Shown piece by piece: positions 35,491-44,551 of a stretch of DNA of 64,000 bases. The stretch covers positions 2,728,001 through 2,792,000 of the forward strand of contig NZ_CP069004.1 in assembly GCF_016801775.1 (NCBI RefSeq), in the 5' to 3' direction. Each line of letters begins with the position of its first letter. Within the stretch, counting starts at the first letter, position 1. Under the pieces are notes generated by a model, which was given only the letters and a program-made list of their open reading frames with translations, was not told where the DNA came from and did no database searches. Source of the stretch: Sulfitobacter mediterraneus (lineage in GTDB: Bacteria; Pseudomonadota; Alphaproteobacteria; Rhodobacterales; Rhodobacteraceae). The position numbers and the translations under genes were made by a program.

Positions 35491-37266
35491 GTGATCATGA
35501 TGCCGTGTCCCGAATTTCCAGAAGAGATCCGTCTGATCATTTGGGATCTGGATGAGACATTCTGGAACGGCACGTTGACTGAGGGAGGCATCGCGTACCG
35601 ACAGGATTGTCACGATCTGGTACTTGCCCTGAACAGGCGCGGCGTGATGAACGCGATTTGTTCAAAGAATGATCACGCAAACATTGAGAGGCTTCTAAAG
35701 GCCAAGGATATCTGGGACCAGTTTATCTTTCCCAGTATTGACTGGACGGCCAAGGGCCCGCGCATCGCGGCGATGTTGGACCAAATTGGATTGCGCCCGC
35801 AATCGGTTTTGTTCATTGACGACAACCCGATGAACCTCGCCCAAGCGGCAGAGGCGGCGCCGGGTTTGAATACTGCCGGACCGGAGGTGATTTGCCATCT
35901 AAAGGACGCACCGCAACTTGCCGGAAAAGATGATCCCGACCTTTCAAGACTGAGGCAATACAAGATTAAAGAAGCAAAAAACCACGCCAAAGAGATCACG
36001 GATGACAGCACTCTGGATTTCCTGCGGAAGAGCGACGTGCAGGTGCTTTTTGACTACGACGTTACGGCGCATCTGGATCGTGCGATTGAGCTGATCAATC
36101 GCACAAACCAGCTTAACTTTACAAAGAACCGATTGCCGGAAAACATTGAGGATGCCCGCGCGAAGCTTGGCGCGGCGTTGTCTCACAACACCAGCGACGC
36201 TGCGTTGATCCGGGTGCGGGACCGGTTTGGTGATTACGGCTATGTCGGGTTCTACCTCACGCGCCGTATCCAGAATACGCGCCGACTTGAACATTTCTGT
36301 TTTTCCTGCCGAACGCTGAATATGTTTATCGAACACTACGTTTACGATGTGCTGAACAATCCAGAGCTTCCGGTGCGTGGTGAGGTTCTTTCCGACTTGC
36401 AAAACGATCCGATAAAGGTGGATTGGATCACGCCGCTGACGCTGCTGCCAGAAAAGGAAAAACCGGCCCAAACGGTACAGAATTTGGGGCCGATATTCGC
36501 ACGGGGTGGCTGTGATCTGGCCAGCTTGATGCATTATTTGACACTGCATAGCTCACAGATCACTGAAGAGTTTAACGCGCCGCGCAATGGTCAGATGTTG
36601 CGCCGCGATCATACTGCATTCTTGATGCCCGCACTGGGCGGCGGCCTTTCGGCAGCCGAGATGGAGGCAGCCCAAAGTCTGGGATATCAAGCTCAGGATT
36701 TTGAAACGGATCTGCTGTCGATATGCAGGCCCGGCTCACTTTGTTTCTTGAGCTTCTGGGCCGATGCGGACATTCCGGTTTATCGTCACAAAGACACCGG
36801 GTTGCAGGTGCCATATTGGCTGGTTGGCGCTCAGAATCATGATTTGATCGCCCGCGCCGATCTACGTGCCGCTGTGGCCAAGACAGATGTACAGCGTGAG
36901 CGACTGAATATTCTCAGCCGGGATTTTGAGCATCTTGGCCTTCTTGGCCCTGGTCAGATGGTACAGCGTTACACGCAGATATTGGATGTCATTCCACCGC
37001 AGGTGCAGATCGTCCTGATGCTGGCCAACGAACGTGGTTCATTGTTTTTTCTCAACCGGGACAAACCTCGACACAAGCATCATCAAATATTGAACACGGC
37101 CCTGCGGCAGGTGGCGGCGCAGCGCCCGAATGTAATGCTGCTCAACCCCGAAAACCACATTCACGATGCGCAAGATTTATTGGACCTGAACCATTTTCGC
37201 CGCGATGTGTATCATCGGATTTATCTCGAGCTGCTGGAGGGGCTGCGTCTGCCCAAGGCGGCATGA
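35491..37266 (+). CDS. FkbH-like HAD-IIIC protein with extra C-terminal domain
   Basis: About 591 residues, GTG start touching the previous stop (ATGs at 35497 and 35500 are alternatives). HAD motifs: DLDETFWNGT (Asp19 and Asp21), ICSKN near 57-60 and VLFIDDNPMN (Asp110-111). Residues 190-285 match the FkbH GNAT-like part (RTNQLNFTKNRLPENIEDA; VRDRFGDYGYVGFYL). The last 240 residues look SGNH-like only at the end (LLDLNHFRRDVYHRIYLELL). FkbH proteins attach glyceryl units from 1,3-bisphosphoglycerate to carrier proteins; here no carrier protein is nearby, so the acceptor is unknown. Confidence 0.75.
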   Translation: MIMMPCPEFPEEIRLIIWDLDETFWNGTLTEGGIAYRQDCHDLVLALNRRGVMNAICSKNDHANIERLLKAKDIWDQFIFPSIDWTAKGPRIAAMLDQIGLRPQSVLFIDDNPMNLAQAAEAAPGLNTAGPEVICHLKDAPQLAGKDDPDLSRLRQYKIKEAKNHAKEITDDSTLDFLRKSDVQVLFDYDVTAHLDRAIELINRTNQLNFTKNRLPENIEDARAKLGAALSHNTSDAALIRVRDRFGDYGYVGFYLTRRIQNTRRLEHFCFSCRTLNMFIEHYVYDVLNNPELPVRGEVLSDLQNDPIKVDWITPLTLLPEKEKPAQTVQNLGPIFARGGCDLASLMHYLTLHSSQITEEFNAPRNGQMLRRDHTAFLMPALGGGLSAAEMEAAQSLGYQAQDFETDLLSICRPGSLCFLSFWADADIPVYRHKDTGLQVPYWLVGAQNHDLIARADLRAAVAKTDVQRERLNILSRDFEHLGLLGPGQMVQRYTQILDVIPPQVQIVLMLANERGSLFFLNRDKPRHKHHQILNTALRQVAAQRPNVMLLNPENHIHDAQDLLDLNHFRRDVYHRIYLELLEGLRLPKAA

Positions 37267-38165
37267 TGAATGCATCAAGCGAAGAAAATGCGGGCAAATT
37301 GTTTTCCAACCTGTTTCTGAGCATTGGTGCAATGAAAGCCGGGACGACCTGGTTGTATGCCGTGCTGTCGCGGCATCCCGCTCTCCATTTTGCAATGGAA
37401 AAGGAAATTCACTATTTCTATCACCGCTATGTTGATCAGACCCAACTGAACGAAACCCGGCGCCTGACCGAAGCCCGAAACCGGTATTTGCCGCGGTTTG
37501 ACCCAAACTCCGCAAACATTGATGCGGTGCGTCATAATTTGCATTGGATCGCCAATTATCTCAGCCGCCCGGTTGACGATTTCTGGTATCGAAATCTCTT
37601 TCAAATGCGAGACAAAGAAATCTACGCCTGTGATTTCTCCAACTTGCATGCGCTGCTTCCGGCGGCGGCTTGGCCCCGTGTCGCGGGTCATGCGGATCGG
37701 TTGAGGGTTCTTTATACGATGCGGGATCCCCTCAAACGGCTGTGGAGCCATACGAAGTTTCATCTGCAAATCACAGGCCAGATTGAAAACCTATCATCTT
37801 GGAGCGCAGAGCAATTTGAGGGGTTCGTTCGGCAACCACATATTTGGAAGAATGCTGAATACGGTGAGGTGCTGCGCAATCTGCGTGACGGTCTTCCCCG
37901 ACAAAGCCGCAAAGTGATCTTCTATGAGGATCTCCACAATGATCAGCGTGCTGTGCTCCGCCAAATCGAGACCTTTCTTGGGATTGAATCGTTTCACTAT
38001 CCACAGACCCTTCTGGATCGGCGATTTACCGAGAGTGTAAAACATCCAATGCCGGGGTTCTTTGCGGATTTGTTTGCAAGTGATGCGACACGGATTTGCA
38101 GGGAAGTGGAGCAAGAGGGTTTTGAAATACCCGAAAGCTGGTCGATCAGGGTCAGGAGCCATTAA
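37263..38165 (+). CDS. Sulfotransferase
   Basis: 300 residues. The PAPS 5'-phosphosulfate loop SIGAMKAGTTWLYAVLSRHP is at residues 20-39 and the 3'-phosphate site is LYTMRDPLKRLWSHTKFH. It transfers sulfate from PAPS to a hydroxyl, most likely on a sugar given the neighbourhood. It overlaps the FkbH-like gene by 4 nt and closes that operon. Confidence 0.88.
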   Translation: MMNASSEENAGKLFSNLFLSIGAMKAGTTWLYAVLSRHPALHFAMEKEIHYFYHRYVDQTQLNETRRLTEARNRYLPRFDPNSANIDAVRHNLHWIANYLSRPVDDFWYRNLFQMRDKEIYACDFSNLHALLPAAAWPRVAGHADRLRVLYTMRDPLKRLWSHTKFHLQITGQIENLSSWSAEQFEGFVRQPHIWKNAEYGEVLRNLRDGLPRQSRKVIFYEDLHNDQRAVLRQIETFLGIESFHYPQTLLDRRFTESVKHPMPGFFADLFASDATRICREVEQEGFEIPESWSIRVRSH

Positions 38166-38274
38166 TCCTGTGTTTTTGACGCTCTTCGGATTTGGCGAAT
38201 TCTCCCAGTGAGCTTCGTTGCATCTGTATGAAATTCAACAAGAGTTCCTGCGCAACTGCGCCACGTCACAGACA

Positions 38275-38302
38275 AAACCTGTCAAACCAGCGACACAGGT
38301 TT
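38275..38302 (-). terminator. Weak terminator of the minus-strand sulfotransferase
   Basis: AAACCTGT (38275-38282) pairs with ACAGGTTT (38295-38302), 8 bp with a 12-nt loop. Read on the minus strand it follows the stop at 38317 and ends in TTTTGT. GC content of the stem is low. The rest of the gap between the convergent sulfotransferases shows nothing clear. Confidence 0.4.
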
Positions 38303-38316
38303 AAAGGGCCCTCAAC

Positions 38317-39051
38317 CTAATCGTTCCGCTGATCGACACACAGGAGTTCTTGCGCATACCGCAACAGGTTTAGATCATCCGCATTGGCGTCTTCCAACTG
38401 CTGCAGCAAGGCCCGGTCCATATGCGACTCCGGTGTCTTGGCGGAGGTATTGGCATGGACATGTTGCCAGGCAAAATCAGGGAACACCCCCCTGATGCGG
38501 CATTGTAGTGCCGCCAAGGTCTGGTCAAATGCCTCAACCAGACCAAGCACACCTGTCTCATTGATCAAAGCAGCGCCTTTTTTTGCTCTTTGGTATTCCG
38601 CCTCTGGTCCGGGGCAGAACATTGCCAACCGCCAGGCTTGAAAGCTTTTGCATTGGCGGTCTTGGGGGTTTGACAGCCTTTTCGAAACATATCCGGCCAA
38701 ATCGTTGACCTTGGCCAACTTGGCGCCGAAGGTGTCCGCCTGTTGACTTCTTTCAAACCTGTAGGCCGATCTGATCCGTGACAAAGGATCTCTGAGCAGC
38801 AGGATCGGGACAATTTCGATATCGGGCAAACTGGGCAGCGGTCCCGTCACTGTATGGGATGAGAATGCCACGGCCTTCGGTGAGGACAGAATCCAATTTT
38901 CGACCTGACCGGTGTTGCCGCCCTTTCCCATGTCGAATTCGCGGGTGACCCAGCGATCTGCAAAATTCTGCTTGAGGATGTGATCAAGCGATGTGCCTGC
39001 ATTCTTGAACAGGTGGCAGTGCAAGATCACCGTGCGTGAGGGGTGGCTCAT
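38317..39051 (-). CDS. Sulfotransferase family protein (carbohydrate type)
   Basis: Start at 39051 (MSHPSRTVILHCHLFKNAGTSL) gives 244 residues. HLFKNAGTSLDHIL is the 5'-phosphosulfate loop of the type 2 carbohydrate sulfotransferases, and LLLRDPLSRIRSAYRFERSQ is the 3'-phosphate site. It is unlike the sulfotransferase ending 150 nt away, so the two likely modify different positions. It follows the large glycosyltransferase after 16 nt. Confidence 0.85.
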   Translation of the reverse strand: MSHPSRTVILHCHLFKNAGTSLDHILKQNFADRWVTREFDMGKGGNTGQVENWILSSPKAVAFSSHTVTGPLPSLPDIEIVPILLLRDPLSRIRSAYRFERSQQADTFGAKLAKVNDLAGYVSKRLSNPQDRQCKSFQAWRLAMFCPGPEAEYQRAKKGAALINETGVLGLVEAFDQTLAALQCRIRGVFPDFAWQHVHANTSAKTPESHMDRALLQQLEDANADDLNLLRYAQELLCVDQRND

Positions 39052-39067
39052 GCGAAAAACCCCGATC

Positions 39068-42000
39068 TTACGGCCGTGCGCAAAACAAGTCTGCCGCTTC
39101 AAACGCGCTGCGCATCTGGTTTCGGCCCCGATCAAAGCTGAAGGCATCTGCCACGTATCCCCGCCCGTTGGACGACAGCCGTTGCCAAAGCTGGTCATCG
39201 CAGGCTAACGCGGCGATTGCCCTGCGCCATTCGTCGGATGTTTCAGCGATGATGCAATCGAGACCGCTGCGCAGACCAATCCCTTCGGCGGCAATCGGCG
39301 TCAGAACTGTAGGAATGCCATGCGCGAGAGCAGAGATGACTTTGCCCTTTATGCCCGCGCCGGACAGCAGAGGCGCAATAAAAATGCGATGCCCTTGAAA
39401 GGCGTCGCTGGCGTTCTCGATGAACCCGTGCGGGTGGATCAGATCAGACGCCAACGCGCGAATGTCCTCGTTCATACTTGACCCATAGATTGTCAAAAGG
39501 GGCGCCGCGCCGTCACATTCCAGCAGTGGCATCACGTCCCTTGCAAACCATTTGATACCTTCCGAGTTTGGGTGGTGCCGAAAGCTTCCCAAAAAAGACA
39601 AGCCGTGGCGGCCTTCAAGCTCCGGAACTTGTTCAGGAAGGGCCACCACCCAAGGGCATTTGACGATCTTGGCCTGCCCATCGGTGTAGGCCTCGATGAC
39701 GGAATGTTCGACGTCGGTATAGGACAGGACCACGTCAACCGCCTTGATGACATCCAGTTCCTCTGTGCGCACCCTGCGGGCGCTTTCCAACTTGTTCAGA
39801 TCGCCCTCGCGTTGGGCTGTACGCAGCTCCCTGAGAAAGTGCAGATCGGCGTTGTTGAAGAGGATTCGAGCGCCGGGTGCATGGGCCTGGATTGTCGGCA
39901 GAACGGCCTGGGCGACATAATATCTGGTCAGATAGAAGGCATCAAAGTCCTGGGCGTGTTTGGTTAGATATTCATCCACGTTCATGAAAAACGGCGCATA
40001 GATCACCTCGATCCCCTGACGTTGTAGATCTTCGGTGTAGCTCCCCAGGTGTGCCATGTTGGTCGACATGAATGTGACCTTATAGCCAAGCGATTGCACC
40101 AGCTTCATCTCCTGAAGAGCAGCGTAAGAACCGGCGTCCTTATCCGGGCGAGGCGGAGCATAATCGATAAACAGGACCCGCCCAAAAATCCCCCGATCTT
40201 TCTCAAGATCTGGTGCGATACCTTCGGTGCCAAATTGCCCGAAGGCACTGGCCCAGCGTCGTTTGAATTTGGGTCGGTTCACTTCTTGAAATTTCTTGAA
40301 CCCGGTGGAGACATCAGTGCCGGAGGTCATGCCTTCGAAGTGGTATACCTGTGACGAGGGAACGAACCATGTTGCGTATCCTGCCTCCCGAACCTTGAAG
40401 GCCAGATCAGTGTCCTCAAAATACATCGGTTCAAGATATTGCGACAGGCCGCCGATCTTGTCCCACAGGTGCCGGGGCATCATCAACGCAGCGCCTGATA
40501 GATAATCCGCTTGGCGGGCATAGCTGAAACGCGGCTCGTGGGGGTTTTGTGCCTTGCCGTAATTCCACGGGTTTCCGGACCCCCAGACGATCCCGCCGGC
40601 GTCTTGCAAGCTGCCGTCAGGGTTAAGCAGCTTGGATCCGGCAAGACCGACATTGTCAAACCGGTCAAAGGCATCAATCAACGCATCGAGCCATCCCGCC
40701 GTGACTTCGACATCGTTGTTGAGCAAGGCGATGTAGTGACCTCTGGCCAGTTGCGCACCAGCGTTGACGGCCCGGACAAACCGCTGCGGCATTTCATTAC
40801 GGATGACCTGAATTCCCGTGACGATCTTTTCGAGGTTTGCTGTCTCGTCAGTTGAGGCATCATCAACGACAATCACTTCGAACGAGGCGCGATTTGTCGC
40901 GATCAAAAGAGAGCACAAGGCAAGGTAGGTCACTTTGACCTTGTTGTGGGCTGGAATGACGATGGAAACGTCAGGCCTGTCCACCTGCGCAAAGGCAAGC
41001 GGTTCAAGTTTTACGTTTTCGTGCCCACCTTCCACGGTTTTTATAGCGTGAGCCACCTGTGCAAGGTTGGTGTCTGCCCCGGCCGCGCCGATCAGTTTTT
41101 TCAAACCATCATAACGCAGGGCGGTCTGGGCAAAAATCATTGACGGGAAAGGGGCAACCGATTCGTGCTGCATCACCTCGGCAGGGGTGACAATTGCGGG
41201 AATCAATTGCTGACTCTTGAACAGGGTGACAGAACCAGAACTGTCAGTGATGCAGACCAGATGCACATGGCCATCAAGAAACTGATCCGGCAACCGTATG
41301 ACAGTGTCGTTCACCCCAATTTGCAGTGCGCTGATGTAGCGGCCATCAATGCTTAGAATCAGATCCAATTCCTCTTCGGACTGACATATCAACGTGTGCC
41401 CGAAATTCTCCCGAACGAAAAATGACGTTGTTTGCATCGGTGTCAGCGGAAAGGATTCTCCGTCAACGTTCACTGAAATCGCCTGCCCGGGCGTGAGGGC
41501 GGTTGGCAGGGGTGCACTGACCCAGGTGTTCCCGTTTTCCGTTGCCTCTCCGGAGATTTGGCGGGGTACGGCACTTGGCTCGTTGGGTTTGGCTTCACGA
41601 TCCGGGGCGATCTGCGTACCCGCGATAAACATGAATGGCTCTGTGCCGGTATCGTCGGGAATATGCTGATGGTACTCAACCGCAAGCGCGACATTGCAGC
41701 TTTCGAAATGGTCCGGCAGCGGGATTGAAACGGGCAAATAGCCGTTGGCCGTTGCACCCCCCTTGAAGGCCGGATCAAAGACCACGCGATGGCGTTCCTC
41801 CCGCTCGCTGAAGAGGTCGGAGAAGGTGACGACCAGATCAGCTTGAGCCCGGTGGATGGCCAGGTGGGTTTCGAACCGCATACCTTTTCGCAATTTGGCG
41901 ACGGTCAATTGATCTTCGAACGTGATGCGGCATGGAGCATCGAATTGATGGATCATCAACTGGATGGTTTGGCTGCCATTCATGCTCCAGTCAGAAAGGT

Positions 42001-42283
42001 AGTTGACCCAGCACGCAAAGATTTCTCCGGCTTTTGTTTCGCTCGGCTCTGATCTGATGCGGGTGGTCATCGCATCAGAAGATAGGTTGAACGGGATCGA
42101 GACACCGTGTCCGTTTACCGGTGCCTGCGCGCTAGGCGCAAACAGGCTGCGTGCGCCACCGAGGTGCAGTTCACGTGACGTCGGTCGCGCATTGTCTTCG
42201 AGATTGCCGTAAATCACACCATCCATCATCAGCAAGCAATGGAAATCGGGTATTCTCGCAAGCGTCATCAGCAACAGCCCCAT
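39068..42283 (-). CDS. Large bifunctional glycosyltransferase (GT2 + GT4)
   Basis: 1071 residues. About 435 N-terminal residues are unrecognised and look beta-rich. From residue 436 a GT2 domain follows (DVSIVIPAHNKVKVTYLALC; VVDDASTDET; LLNNDVEVTAGWLDAL; MYFEDTDLAFKVREAGYATW). From about 720 a GT4 domain follows (RVLFIDYAPPRPDKDAGS; FLGSFRHHPNSEGIKWF; LLSGAGIKGKVISALAHG). No membrane segments are seen, so it should act at the cytoplasmic face. Two catalytic heads suggest assembly of a disaccharide unit. The start is uncertain; an ATG occurs five codons in. Confidence 0.83.
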   Translation of the reverse strand: MGLLLMTLARIPDFHCLLMMDGVIYGNLEDNARPTSRELHLGGARSLFAPSAQAPVNGHGVSIPFNLSSDAMTTRIRSEPSETKAGEIFACWVNYLSDWSMNGSQTIQLMIHQFDAPCRITFEDQLTVAKLRKGMRFETHLAIHRAQADLVVTFSDLFSEREERHRVVFDPAFKGGATANGYLPVSIPLPDHFESCNVALAVEYHQHIPDDTGTEPFMFIAGTQIAPDREAKPNEPSAVPRQISGEATENGNTWVSAPLPTALTPGQAISVNVDGESFPLTPMQTTSFFVRENFGHTLICQSEEELDLILSIDGRYISALQIGVNDTVIRLPDQFLDGHVHLVCITDSSGSVTLFKSQQLIPAIVTPAEVMQHESVAPFPSMIFAQTALRYDGLKKLIGAAGADTNLAQVAHAIKTVEGGHENVKLEPLAFAQVDRPDVSIVIPAHNKVKVTYLALCSLLIATNRASFEVIVVDDASTDETANLEKIVTGIQVIRNEMPQRFVRAVNAGAQLARGHYIALLNNDVEVTAGWLDALIDAFDRFDNVGLAGSKLLNPDGSLQDAGGIVWGSGNPWNYGKAQNPHEPRFSYARQADYLSGAALMMPRHLWDKIGGLSQYLEPMYFEDTDLAFKVREAGYATWFVPSSQVYHFEGMTSGTDVSTGFKKFQEVNRPKFKRRWASAFGQFGTEGIAPDLEKDRGIFGRVLFIDYAPPRPDKDAGSYAALQEMKLVQSLGYKVTFMSTNMAHLGSYTEDLQRQGIEVIYAPFFMNVDEYLTKHAQDFDAFYLTRYYVAQAVLPTIQAHAPGARILFNNADLHFLRELRTAQREGDLNKLESARRVRTEELDVIKAVDVVLSYTDVEHSVIEAYTDGQAKIVKCPWVVALPEQVPELEGRHGLSFLGSFRHHPNSEGIKWFARDVMPLLECDGAAPLLTIYGSSMNEDIRALASDLIHPHGFIENASDAFQGHRIFIAPLLSGAGIKGKVISALAHGIPTVLTPIAAEGIGLRSGLDCIIAETSDEWRRAIAALACDDQLWQRLSSNGRGYVADAFSFDRGRNQMRSAFEAADLFCARP

Positions 42284-42352
42284 CGGTAAAGAACCTTTGG
42301 AAAGTACCGCATAACAAGAGTATTGTCGATAATTAATATACTTTGGGTTGTG

Positions 42353-43156
42353 CTACTGATCCAGCACATCGCGATGATATCGGTTCAAAAGGAACAAGCC
42401 GCAGATGCAAGTCAGCGCCGACAATCCCATTGGATAAACGACCGACACATAAGTCGGCAGATAAAACGGGTAGTAGCCGTCACGCATCAATCCGACGATG
42501 TGGACCAGCGGATTGAACCAGAGGTAATCGTTGTAGGGCTGCGGAATGCTCTCAAAGTTAAAAAAGATACAAGAAACGATGAACAACGGCCTATTCAAGA
42601 CTGCCCAGGCCATCTGCCAAATAGGGAAAGCGACGGTTAGAAAACAATTGAGCGTCCCGATTCCCGTGCCAAGCGCGATGGTCAGCAAATAGGCGTGGGA
42701 TATCTTTGAAAAATCCAGAATGGTTGTCGGCTTGAGAACCAGCCAGATAGAGCCGAGCAAGACAAAATGGACCATCAACTGCGTCAGGACATTCAGTGCC
42801 AGTCGCGCAATGAGGGCGTCCAGAAATGTGACCCGTGGATAGGCCAGTAGGGCGCGGCTGAATTGAATGGTTTGCGCAAGTTTTCCAGATAATTCGGTGA
42901 ACATCATCAACGGTAGGATCCCCGCCGCGTAGTAAAGGGCAAAGCTGGTGCCAAGCGGCGGTGTCCGGAACCCAATGGAAAACACCAGGGTCAAAAGCGC
43001 GATGCCAGCGGCAGGTTCAAGAATAGCCCAGACATAGCCCCCCGGTGATCGGCCATAGGTCGTCGAAATCTCACGCAGGATCAACGCACCGATGGCGCGG
43101 GGCGTGGCAAACCGTGCCGATTGCGGGCGCAGTGTTTGAGGGTTTTGAGGTGTGAT
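42353..43156 (-). CDS. kpsM: Polysaccharide-export ABC permease (KpsM type), apparent AUC start
   Basis: Six-TM ABC-2 permease with ALILREISTTYGRSPGGYVW near the N-terminus, the KpsM/Wzm hallmark. The frame has a stop (TGA) a few codons upstream and no ATG, GTG or TTG before a TTG at 43084. A perfect AGGAGG (43163-43168) lies 6 nt before an in-frame ATC at 43156, which would give 267 residues, close to usual KpsM length, and add the expected amphipathic N-terminus (RFATPRAIGALILRE). With KpsT it moves the polymer across the inner membrane. It diverges from kpsE. Confidence 0.82.
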   Translation of the reverse strand: MTPQNPQTLRPQSARFATPRAIGALILREISTTYGRSPGGYVWAILEPAAGIALLTLVFSIGFRTPPLGTSFALYYAAGILPLMMFTELSGKLAQTIQFSRALLAYPRVTFLDALIARLALNVLTQLMVHFVLLGSIWLVLKPTTILDFSKISHAYLLTIALGTGIGTLNCFLTVAFPIWQMAWAVLNRPLFIVSCIFFNFESIPQPYNDYLWFNPLVHIVGLMRDGYYPFYLPTYVSVVYPMGLSALTCICGLFLLNRYHRDVLDQ

Positions 43157-43168
43157 GTGCGGCCTCCT
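43154..43168 (-). promoter_or_regulatory. Shine-Dalgarno plus ATC start of kpsM
   Basis: On the minus strand AGGAGG, six nt (CCGCAC), then ATC. A single change C to G in the codon would give an ordinary ATG start. This decides the N-terminus of the permease and argues against the TTG 24 codons downstream, which has no comparable ribosome site. Confidence 0.6.
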
Positions 43169-43243
43169 GACTGGTCAAAACAGCAAAGTTATGAAACTAT
43201 AGGTGGCAAAGATATTCAATAATGCAACCAAAAGAGTTTTCCG

Positions 43244-44545
43244 ATGCCGGATGATACCTCTGATCAAAGGAGGCCTGTTACAAAGGTGCGTTGGCTAAAA
43301 ACCAAAGCAGGGTCCGAGCCGAAAGAAGCGCCGCTCAAGCTTGGTCCGGCCTTGCCACCCGATGACCCGGAACCGCCGAAAGTGATGAAACCGGAAATTC
43401 CGCAATTTCTTGTTGGGCCACCTGCACAACCCGCACGCACGCGTAAACGGCATTGGTTACTGTTGCTGTCTTTCGCTGTTTTGGTGCTTTTACCGTCACT
43501 GGTTACCGCGTTTTATCTTTGGCAGCGGGCGGCAGATCAATATGCGTCGGACGTGGCGTTCTCTGTCCGAACCGAGGACAAAAGCTCAGCTATTGAACTG
43601 CTTGGCGGGATCACGGAGCTGTCTGGATCAAGCTCGTCTGACACCGACATTCTGTTTGCATATCTATCCAGTCAGGAATTGGTCTCGCGGGTGAATGATC
43701 GCGTTGACCTCCGGGCGATCTGGTCACGAGTCCCTCCTGAACAGGATCCTGTTTTTGCCTTTGATCCTGCGGGCACCATTGAGGATCTCCAGGCGCATTG
43801 GGATCGTAAAATCTCTGTTGTTTATGACAGCGGCACGGGACTGATTGATCTGGAGGTACGTGCTTTTGATCCTCAAGACGCCCGACGTGTTGCTCAGGCG
43901 GTGCTGGATGAATGCGCCGCGATGATCAACAGCCTGTCGGATATCGCGCAGGAAGATTCGATCAGGTACACCCGCGAGGAGCTTCAGAACGCGGTCGAAC
44001 GCCTCAAAACCGCACGCCGCGCATTGACCCAATTCCGCAACCGGACCCAGATTGTCGATCCGAGTATCGATACACAAAATCAGATGGGTCTGCTCGTTAC
44101 CCTGCAACAGCAACTCGCCGATGCCTTGATCGAATTTGATTTGTTGCAAGACACGACGCGCGACAATGATCCGCGCATTGCACAGGCCAAACGCCGCATT
44201 GATGTAATCAACGGGCGCATCGCATCCGAGCGGCGCAAGCTGGGATTGGGAGTTGAGGGGAATGGCGACGCGGCCTTTGCGACCCTTGTTGGGGAATATG
44301 AAGGTCTCATCGTAGATCGGGAATTTGCGGAAACGGCCTATACCGCTGCCTTGGGCGCCCATGATTCCGCGCAGGCCGAGGTACGACGGCAAAGCCGGTA
44401 CCTGGCCGCGCATGTCAAACCAACATTGGCCGAAAGAGCGGAGTTTCCGGAGCGGGCCAAGTTGTTGGGACTGCAGACCCTCTTTTCATTTTTTGTCTGG
44501 TCGATTTTTTGTCTGATCTACTACAGCCTGCGCGACCGGCGGTGA
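43244..44545 (+). CDS. kpsE: Capsule export inner-membrane protein (KpsE/CtrB/BexC type)
   Basis: 433 residues: cytoplasmic Pro/Lys-rich N-terminus, membrane segment about residues 68-90 (HWLLLLSFAVLVLLPSLVTA), a long periplasmic region with coiled coil (residues 235-340), and a second membrane segment near the C-terminus (LFSFFVWSIFCLIYYSL). This is the KpsE/BexC polysaccharide co-polymerase layout that bridges inner membrane and outer-membrane exporter. kpsT follows after 6 nt. Confidence 0.86.
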   Translation: MPDDTSDQRRPVTKVRWLKTKAGSEPKEAPLKLGPALPPDDPEPPKVMKPEIPQFLVGPPAQPARTRKRHWLLLLSFAVLVLLPSLVTAFYLWQRAADQYASDVAFSVRTEDKSSAIELLGGITELSGSSSSDTDILFAYLSSQELVSRVNDRVDLRAIWSRVPPEQDPVFAFDPAGTIEDLQAHWDRKISVVYDSGTGLIDLEVRAFDPQDARRVAQAVLDECAAMINSLSDIAQEDSIRYTREELQNAVERLKTARRALTQFRNRTQIVDPSIDTQNQMGLLVTLQQQLADALIEFDLLQDTTRDNDPRIAQAKRRIDVINGRIASERRKLGLGVEGNGDAAFATLVGEYEGLIVDREFAETAYTAALGAHDSAQAEVRRQSRYLAAHVKPTLAERAEFPERAKLLGLQTLFSFFVWSIFCLIYYSLRDRR

Positions 44546-44551
44546 TGTGCG

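Noticed and set aside
35491..37266. FkbH-like gene as part of a polyketide/non-ribosomal peptide cluster
   Set aside because: No carrier protein, ketosynthase, adenylation domain or phosphopantetheinyl transferase nearby.
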